From assembly GCF_963678635.1 (NCBI RefSeq), contig NC_087062.1, forward strand, positions 54,570,473 through 54,634,472: a stretch of DNA of 64,000 nucleotides. The letters run 5' to 3'. Source of the DNA: Symsagittifera roscoffensis. Its lineage: Eukaryota; Xenacoelomorpha; Acoela; Convolutidae. The position numbers were made by a program, and so were the translations under genes. The notes under the pieces were generated by a model. The model did not search any database. It was not told the origin of the DNA and was given only the letters and a program-made list of their open reading frames with translations. This document shows positions 55,805 through 64,000 of the stretch, piece by piece. Position 1 is the first letter of the stretch, and each line of letters starts with the position of its first letter.

Positions 55805-56502
55805 CTAAAACACTGAAATATGACTGTTTGTGTGTGGTACCAAGCAAACCTGCTTACTACTACTCAATGAGTTTAATTTTGTCATCCTAAAAATCGCTAT
55901 TACTGCCTGCCGGGGCTGTAAACTTTTGGCTCGAAGAAAAATTTCTATCTTGTTCTCCTCAGCTATAAATCTTTTCACTGGTGGCTTAACATACTTCCTG
56001 TCTGGGTTCCTAATCCTTATCAGTCCATTATCAAATTCGATCATCACGCGCCCCAAAATGAACTGATCCGAATTTTCCAGGTTCTCCACCACGAGAAAAC
56101 TCATCCAGAGGTTCCATCCTGCCATTTGGAGGACTGTTATTGGAGTTCTCCCAGGCATTTAGATCGCTCCGCGGTTAGCGGTTGCCAATCTTAAGTTCGT
56201 CGATAGCAGTCCTCCCTCATGAAACCCCATTATTTCACATGTCTTTATCGGCATTACACTGACTACTGCTCCTGTGTCTAGAAATCCTGTTGCTCTGATA
56301 TTTTTTCATCGGTGTGTAGCAGATGTGCAGTCACATCTGCTTCGTATCCAATGTGTACCGCATCATGTTCCATCATGGCGTCATGACCAATTCTACGGAC
56401 CTTCAGTTCTTCCTGACCCGAATATATCTGTCTTATTTGGTCATTGTCTGTTGTGACGTAGGTATTGATGTAAACACCAATCCTATTCACGTCTAACATC
56501 AC
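55805..56502 (-). pseudogene. Aspartic protease region (copy 2)
   Basis: A conserved lead-in (HIGYEADVTAHLLHTDEKIS) precedes FLDTGAVVSVMPIKTWE-type sequence at about 56280-56240, a clear retropepsin active site with the DTG triad kept. The later frame (55805-56158) has FILGR as expected for the flap-side glycine. Frame changes separate the parts. Confidence 0.8.
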
Positions 56503-56723
56503 TTGATATGGTCTCTAGACTTCCACGTAACGCCCATGAAATTTCCTTATTCGAGCGCCACCCATTGTCAACAAGGCTCGCACAGCTCTCAATTCAGTGC
56601 GTGGCTCTGCTTGTCTCAGATAATCCGCATGAAAATCCAGATGGTCATGGTAAACTCCGAAGATTCACTTAGATTCCTCATTACCTGGTGTCCCGCCACC
56701 GAGATTACTGACTTTTTCTTCCT

Positions 56724-59262
56724 TCATTGTGGCACCATCCCGAATGTCTGTCCGGAGATCAAGTTCAGCTTCAAGCTCAAACAACTCGGTGGCTTCGTTT
56801 CTTCCTCCTCAGATGCTTCAAAGGCGTTGAGCTGCTCTTGAGCTCTCTCGTTCTCGAGTTCGATCTTGACTTTCTGTTCTATTTCTCTTGTCCCCAATTC
56901 TTGTTGGACTCTAAATAGGTCATCTCTAGCCGCTGCTTTATAGCCTGTCTTAAAGTCGTTAGCTGCGGTTCCAGGCTCTGGTTCACTCGTTTCTTCTAGC
57001 ACGTCTTGTAATTTCTTCGTATCCAGCTCTTGCGCCACAGCATCCCAAAACTGTAGTCAATCTGACCTAAAATGACCCTCCAAGTTCCAAAAAACAACAC
57101 ATGGGACCGAATTTTACAATCACTCCTCTCATGAAATCTTTATGATCGACTTCTGGCTCATCTTCATCTTCGAGGCGAAAACCGATCGCCTTCTTGCCCT
57201 GCTTGTAGGTTGGACATGCTGATACATGATGGTCTGTCGAACTGTAGTTTACAAAAGAGCGTCTCGTGTCCATGTCGTCCCTAGGTGTGTACCAGTTGTT
57301 ACCCTGGTTTGTAGGCCCATTGTTAAAATTGCCATAATTGTTTTTATAGTAATCTGATCTCATAGGAGGCTTCAGCAACATATACTCCTTGGATTTCAGA
57401 CGCAGTTCCTCTGTTGTAGGTGCATTGGTTGAAAGAGGTGTATAATGCGTTGCTAACATTGTCATAATTTGATCGTTCTTCACGCCATATATGAGTTTTG
57501 AGGCTACTGCCAAGTTCATCAGGCTACTCGACTCGTCCGATTGACTACGCCTTCTAAACATTTTTAGGTCATCTAGGAACTTGTCTATGGTTTCGTGTTC
57601 ACGTGGCCTTCATTTCTGGAAGCGCATCATCGCTTGGTGTCCTTGTACCCCTGGGCCAAAGCGATTCAACAGGATTTCGAAGATTTTCTCGGCTGTCCCT
57701 TTCAAAATGCTGACAAGTGCACTGCTTTCTGCTCTCTTGGTCAAGTCTTCTTCCTCAAAGTGCAGTTTCATCACTTCTATCCAGGTATCTATACAGCCAT
57801 CAGATTCGTTCTTATAGCATCTTGGTTTCTTAAGTACTCTTCTAGATTTCTCTCTGCGCTCACTGGTACTGGATAATCTCGTAAAGAAAGTTTCCTAGGA
57901 CCTGTTCAGGGGTTCGAATGCTGTGGAAATTGCCGTTGCATCACATGAATGTCCATCTTGCTCGTTATTATTCGTTAATTGAGGCTCTGGAATTTCCCTT
58001 CTGTCTGAATTGCTGGGCTGAGTCGAGTGGTTCCAGTTTGTGAAATAACCTCTCCCAGTCGCCTTTGCGTCTCGCGTTGGTCGTTCGTCCAAGATCGGTC
58101 TGCTGCCAGTAGAACCCCCTCTGTAATTCGTTGGACCCCTCGGCCTATTGTTTCCGGTGGCTTTGCTGGATGAGTTACCCCTTCCGCTTGTGGATCCATA
58201 GGTCCCTTCTCTGTTTGGATGCTCGTTGAAGTTTACTCTCGGCTCTCTGCTAGCCTCTCTCGAGTGTGTTCCTCTGTTCCTAGAGCCGCTCTTCTTGCTG
58301 ACATCGTAGTTGTTCCCCTTTTTCCTCAGCCTCCCTCGTCATTCGCGACAATTTCCTGGCCAAGTACTCAACCGTCTTCTCTATTAACCGTTTTTTGCTC
58401 CTACTGACTCCCTGTCTGTTGCGGTTAATTTCTTCCCGCACGCTTTCTTAAAAACATGAACTGCTCTTACTAGTACACTCATTCTAATTGACATCTGTTC
58501 ACTCTGTTTACCCATGCTATCCACAATATCGGTCAACGCCTCTTCAATTGATGTCCCGTTGTCCACCAATGGAGTCACTAGTGGTGGCGTCACCCGATTG
58601 GTTCCAGCCAATTTAGTGCTGGTCGAAACTCCTGTCTCCTGAGTCTTAACTGTCTGTCTCGGTTTCTCTTCGTAATCCGCCTCTAGTTTTACTGGCGTGG
58701 TCCCTGACCCTGTGATTCTGGTCGCTCCGGATCGCACGTCCGTGTTGGTCGTTGTCATGAACTCTCTTGAACGCTGTTTTCCATCAACAGTTTTGTTTAC
58801 GGTTCCGATCGCACCAAACCGATCCGAATAGCCAATGTTTTCTCAATGTTTGTGAATTCTCAATGTTCGTGGATGCCTCGTTTTCATGGGTCGAACTGTT
58901 CAGGCTCACTTGAGACCCAAAGTCATCGATTTCCCCATTTTCTTTTTCCTCTTCCTGGGTTTCTGCTTCATCACCTGTTACCACTCGCATAGTAAATGGA
59001 TAGAGGTTTTCCAAGGTGTTTTGAACTCTTCCGAAAACGAGAATGACGTTGCCGCTTTCTCGGACGTTGCCGCTTTCTCTGTCACCCCGTGCATCAATGT
59101 GTTATCAGTAGTGTTATCAGGAGTCCCAGTCAAAGTGGTAAAGTTGTGGCCTTGTTCTACGGGAGGAGATTCACTCGTTAACCTCCTATTACCATCTGCT
59201 TCCGTTCCACGTCCCGCCCAATTCTCATCCCGAGCGGGGTTCGGATGAATCTCCACTTCCAA
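56724..59262 (-). pseudogene. Gag region (copy 2)
   Basis: Six or more frames in shifting registers encode a polar N-terminus, a Gly/Arg/Ser-rich stretch (about 58.0-58.3 kb), and a C-terminal part with a degenerate zinc-knuckle-like CCFLELGGSF preceded by DHHVSACPTYKQ. A Glu-rich helix (EIEQKVKIELENERAQEQL) leads into protease. Assigned as gag by position upstream of protease and by match to copy 3. Confidence 0.7.
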
Positions 59263-61047
59263 CAGCCTTTTTCTCTTCCGTGGCCTTTTTTCCCTTTTCT
59301 TGGTCCGAGTCTTCTCACTCCTTTACACAAAATGGTCATTCAATGGTTTGCTTTAATTCTTCGGTACAAGTTTCCTAGAGCTATCAGTTAGCTTAGGTGT
59401 CCTCGACTTGTCTAGGCTAATCCTAATTTATAGCTTGTTGCTGTTCACACAGTCGATTCGCTCGCTACCGTATTCGTTGTTTGACAACTGATAATATTAA
59501 CACAACACGATAATGTCCACGATAATGTAACAAAAGACCACGAATCTGATTAAGTTATCCTAGTACAGCATTTGATTGGTTATTGATAAAAAGCTAGCAC
59601 ATACTGATGATGTCACTATATTTCAGAAATAGTATAGTCACTACCCAATCGAGAATAATTTTAAAGATTAAAAACTAAACAAAAAGTTTTCAAAAAATGT
59701 ATGTGTTTTGTAACTAGTCTGTCGCAATTCGATAGTCAAACTGGTTTCTAAAGAAAGAGCTTTCCCTGTTTAGGACCGCACAAAACAGACAAAAAAAGAA
59801 GGCAGTGTTTTTTCAAGTGGGCGACTATTGCACCAACCGAGCTTTGTGTTACCTGTCTGCCCTCGGGTTGCCCGAGCTAGACCTACTAACACTCTCAAGG
59901 CAACCACTCATCCAAAAAAAAATACAATTTGGATTTTAATGCAAATAAATCAGTGTCCAATTCTGTTTTCGGTTAGACCTAGATTCACGAATCTCCAGAC
60001 TTAGACCTGTTTTGGTTTTACTATGGTCTTTTCAAACTTTGCAGTCACTGGTTTCCTGTCTTTCTTGATCTCTTTAGCTCCTAATAGCTTAATACTGTTC
60101 ACTATTCACTATGTATGTTGTTTTCGTTTACATACGTGTTATGATCCCTACGATCGCATTCGTAATAAAAAAAAATTCTTAGGATCCTCCGCATCGGCGT
60201 TCGGAGACCCCTCTGGATTGGCAAAAGTAGGGCCCTTTCGATTTGGGACCCATTCAGATTGGCAAAAACAGGACCCCCTTCAAATTGGGACCCCTCCTGA
60301 TTAACCAAAAAAGGACCCCACCAAAGTGGGACCCCTGCGGATCGGAAAAACATGACCCTTCCGGATTGGCAAAAAATGATACCCGAGACCCTTCCAGATA
60401 CGATCTCAAAGCCTCTCAAGCAAAATTAACTAAGTAGGAAGTGTTTGTTCTGGCTCCAAACCCCTCTGAATGTAAGCTAAGTTGCCTATTCAGAGTTTTT
60501 CTTAACTGTGAGGGGTCTTATAACGAGCCTATTTTTGACTCGGCTTCGGCTGTCGTTTTCTAGGTTCATTAACCTTTACTTATTGCCGAGAACAACGTAA
60601 AAAAGCCTTAGTAGACCGTTGCTACCTTTTGGTATGGTATAAGGGCTTTCCAAAAAAGTGAAGGGTCTTCTTACAAAAACCGGTGGTTTGGCAAATGGGT
60701 CTTAAAAGCTGTCGATTCACACGTCTTTGAAAAATTTTCTTCTTTTATGTCATTTTGTTTTTTCGAAAATCACGAAGTTTTGAATTTTGGAACCCAATTA
60801 GTTCCAGCAACGTCCGAACTGAACTTAACCGGTTCCACTAGTTATACTAGTGCAGTTCCGATGTAACTCACTAATTTAGTGCTTATTTCCGTATCAAAAA
60901 ACATCCATATCTCAAAAATCGCGATTTGTGGGGGATCAAAATAACACTATTTTGACCCTAAAAACGTGTCTATTTGCAATCTATTTTACTGGAAAACGTT
61001 AAAGGAGTTTTAATACAAATAATATAAATAGTACTGCTACGATTATT
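59263..61047. other. Spacer between head-to-head retroelement copies
   Basis: No gene was recognised. Copy 2 reads leftward from 59.26 kb and copy 3 rightward from about 61.05 kb. AT content rises again here. The segment may include 5' untranslated or LTR sequence of copy 2, but I found no matching terminal repeat. Confidence 0.5.
60205..60410. repeat. Degenerate ~42-bp minisatellite
   Basis: Units of the form GGATTGGCAAAA followed by GGACCC and a short spacer recur four to five times with changes. Each unit seems to be built of two ~21-base half units. Confidence 0.65.
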
Positions 61048-64000
61048 ATAGATGGCATGAAGAACGATGAACTTACGACAATGTTAGCAACGCATTATAC
61101 ACCTCTCTAAACCAATGCACCTACACCAGAGGAACTGCGTCTGAAATCCAAGGAGTGTATGTTGCTGAAGCTTCCTATGAGATCAGGTTACTAATAAAAC
61201 ACTTATGGCAATTTTAACAATGGACCTGCAAACCAGGGTAACAACTGGTAAAAGCCTAGCGACGACATGGACACGAGACGCTCTTTTGTAAACTACAGTT
61301 CGATAGACCATCATGAATCAGCATGTCCAACCTACAAGCAGGGCATGAAGGCGATCAGTTTTCTCATCGAAGATGAAGATGAGCGAGATTTCATGAGAGG
61401 AGTGATTGTAAAATTCGGTCCCAGGTGTTTTTTTTGCAACTTGGAGGGTTATTTTAAATCAGATTTAACACAGTTTTGGGAGGCTGTGGCGGATTTCAAG
61501 CACCCAACGAATGAGGAAGCTTCGTCAGGTGTCAAAGCTAGCAAGGCACGCTTGATGAGTGGGGCGGCAACAAGGAGGAAAAAACACTGCAAGAGCTGGA
61601 TACAAAGAAAATGCAAGACGTGCTAGAAGAAACGAATGAACCAGAGCCTGGAACCGCTGCTAACGACTTTAAGACAGGCTATAAAGCAGCGGCTAGAGAT
61701 GCCCTATATAGAGTCAAACAAGAATTGGGGACAAGAGAAATAAAACAAAAATGAAGCTCGAACTCGAGAACGAGAGAGCTCAAGAGCAGCTCAACGCCTT
61801 TGAAGCATCTGAGGAGGAAGAAACGAAGGCACCGAGCAGTTTGAGCTTGATGCTGAACTTGATCTCCGGACAGACATTCGGGATGGTGCCACAAAAAAGC
61901 AAGAAAAAGTCAGTAATCTCGATGGCGGGACACCAGGTAATGAGGAATCTAAGTGAACCTTCGGAGTTTGCCATGACCATCTGGATTTTCATGCGGATTA
62001 TCTGAGACAAGCAGAGCCACGCACTGAATTAAGAGCTGTGCGAGCCTTGTTGACAACGGGTGGCACTCGAATAAGGTAACTTCACGGGCGTTACGTGGAA
62101 GTCTACGGACCATATCAAGTGATGTTAAACGTGGATAGGACTGGTGTTTACACCAAGACCTACGTCACAACAGACAATGACCAAATAAGACAGATATATT
62201 CGGGTCAGGAAGAACTGAAGGTCCGTAGAATTGGTCATGACGCCATGATGGAACATGATGCGGTATACATTGGATACGAAGCAGATGTGACTGCACATCT
62301 GCTACACACTGATGAAAAAATATCGGAGCAACAGGACTTCTAAACACAGGAGCAGTAGTCAGTGTAATGCCGATAAAGACATGGGAAAGAATGGGGTTTC
62401 ACCGGGGAGGACTTGCTATCGACGAACTTAAGATTGGCAGCCACTAACTGGATGAGTTTCCTCGTGGTGCAGAACTGGAAAAATTGGATCAGTTCATTTT
62501 GGGGCGCGTGATGATCGAATATAATAATAGACTGATAAGGATTAGGAACCCAAACAGGAAGTATGTTAAGCGACCAGTAAAAAGAATTATAGCTGATGAG
62601 AACAACATACCAATTTCTTTCGACAGAAAAGTATACAGCTCAGGCAGGCAGCAGTAGCAATTTTCAGGATGAGAAAATGAAACTCATTGAGTGATAGTAA
62701 GCAGGTTTGCTTGGTACCCAACACAAACAGTCATAGTTCAGTGGTTTTAGGCCGGAGCTTTTAGGTCACAAGAAACGGGCTGTTTGTGAGTGTTTTGTTG
62801 AATACACTGGACGCAACGGTTTCAATCCAGCGTGGAAGGAAACTTGGCTACGCTTTGCCAATGAGGATGGACTTAGAAGAAACGCCAAACCTGAAAAAGC
62901 ATCAACTAAAAGACTGCCCAATTTATGCAAATAAGGATCTGGTTTTGAAAAGGATTATGAATTAAAACCTTTAAGCAAAGTTTTTACAATGAGATTCGAA
63001 ACGGATGAACGCTTGTCGAGCTGCTCGAATTCTCGGAAGCCTTCTTCATATAAATTAGAGTCTGACAAACCAGTTTTGCCAGAGATAGAGCATATAAAAG
63101 GTAAGATAGGTGAAGGAGAGTTTGAGTTGCTGAGGGAAGTTTTAAATCGGAATGCAGAAGGTTTTTCAAAACAGAAGGCGGATGTTGGTTGCTGTAATTT
63201 TGTCGAGCATGAAAGCAAACTAGAAGAAGGCGCCGTTCCCCACAGGAAGGCGCACGGCGCATGACACCTCACAAATCGGAGGCGTGCCGAGCGAAATAGG
63301 AATGCTGCTCGAATACGATATGATGGAACCCTCAAGGTCGCTTTGGGCTTGCCGGGTTGTCTTGGCTACAAAAAGGGGGACAGTGAAGATTTTGTTGCAA
63401 CTTTCCCTTTCTGAATGTGGTGACCATAAAAACGCCTACCCGATACCACAAATAGACGAGAACCTCTTGAAACTTGGTGATGCCAAATTTTTCACTAAAC
63501 TGGACTTGGGTTCTTGCTTCTGGCAGGTTCCTCTGCTAAAGAAGGACAGAGAAAAGACTGAATTTGCATGTGAATTGGGCTTGCACCAGTGGAAGAGGAT
63601 CCCTTTCGGCTTGAGCCATGCCACGGCGACCTTTCAATGACTGATGGCTCAGGCTTTGACCAGCATTAAAAAGAAGCAGGGAATCTAGTGATGTGCTACG
63701 TGGATGACGTAGTGACAGCGGTACCCAATTTGGCAGACCTCATTGACAGACTCGATGAGGTCTTCGACTGCATGAAGAGAGCTGTTTTGAAATACAAACC
63801 GTCGAAATGTGAGATCCTTATGGACTCAATAAAATACCTGGGAAGAATGGTAGACAGTCATGCCGTGAGACCGGATCCGGATGCGGTGGAGGCCGTGTTG
63901 ACATGGAAGGCCCCCCACTACGGACACGCAGCTTATGAGCTTCCTAGGATTTGCGAATTACTACCGCGAGTTCATTAAAGAATACGCAGACAAAGTTTAC
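61048..64000 (+). mobile_element. Giant Gypsy-type retroelement, copy 3 (gag, protease, RT; runs off the window)
   Basis: Homology to copy 2 starts sharply near 61048, inside gag. Frame 61267-61626 holds a gag end with a zinc-knuckle remnant (CFFCNLEG). Frame 62095-62343 leads to the protease site, where the active Asp is replaced by Asn (LLNTGAVVSVMP, about 62337). RT follows at 63284-63640 (FTKLDLGSCFWQVPL, FGLSHATATFQ) and 63688-63978 with an intact YVDD. Stops and shifts occur throughout, so it is a relic, inverted relative to copies 1 and 2. Confidence 0.88.

Larger units (their letters stand above)
48434..59262 (-). mobile_element. Giant Gypsy-type retroelement, copy 2 (gag to post-integrase region)
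   Basis: Reading on the minus strand the order is gag (59.26-57.07 kb), protease, reverse transcriptase, RNase H (to 54.88), a long linker (54.43-53.39), the integrase C-terminal domain (53.35-52.99), and the post-integrase region to 48.43 kb. Frames shift many times, so it is a relic. The integrase zinc finger and core are missing. Protein identity to copy 1 is only moderate in the post-integrase region, so the two are different lineages of one family. LTRs were not recognised. Confidence 0.85.

Noticed and set aside
35621..59262. LTR pair for copies 1 and 2
   Set aside because: I looked for matching terminal repeats near 35.6, 47.6, 48.4 and 59.3-61 kb and could not identify any; the copies seem truncated.

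Overview
The window is nuclear DNA of an invertebrate metazoan. The host background is AT-rich, genes are split by GT-AG introns, and repeats are abundant. I see no prokaryotic or organellar signature, and the sequence alone does not let me name the phylum.

1-11.2 kb (+): the 3' part of a tensin gene. Eight exons with consistent phases encode 755 residues: a Ser/Pro-rich segment, an SH2 domain split by a 2.4-kb intron, an unusually long Asn/Gln/Ser linker, and a C-terminal PTB domain split over three exons. Introns hold a 610-bp palindromic element (5012-5621) and SINE-like DNA. 11.2-16.7 kb is mostly non-coding, with a hairpin (11616-11766), one possible RING-start exon (-) and a ~550-bp tandem repeat. 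16.7-21.4 kb is a tandem array of ~756-bp units, each with a tRNA-like B-box sequence.

21.4-30.5 kb (-): a DUF4211 (CCDC82-like) nuclear protein gene. A 5' exon at 30252-30522 splices in phase onto a large 3' exon that lies in a 2.83-kb unit repeated in tandem (two full units plus a partial third). The two large exons are nearly identical and differ by one Cys/Phe change in the protein.

30.7-33.9 kb and 47.6-48.3 kb: remnants of three non-LTR retrotransposons whose reverse transcriptases all end in the same CTW-C-C-C cysteine motif, each followed by a different trinucleotide tail.

35.6-64 kb: decayed copies of a large Ty3/Gypsy-type retroelement family, GC-richer than the host DNA. Copy 1 (35.6-47.56 kb, -) starts inside integrase and runs more than 10 kb past it. 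Copy 2 (48.4-59.3 kb, -) has gag, protease, RT, RNase H, a long RNH-IN linker and an integrase C-terminus, but its integrase catalytic core is deleted. Copy 3 (61.05 kb to the window end, +) has gag, protease and RT. The most unusual feature is the region after integrase. It is collinear in copies 1 and 2 and encodes a coiled coil, an SGNH-hydrolase-like domain, a second GxND-type domain, a hydrophobic segment and a conserved C-terminal region. Copy 1 adds an intact 339-codon macro-domain-like ORF joined to the coiled-coil ORF by a TGATG stop/start overlap. All three copies carry frameshifts and stops, so they are relics here.
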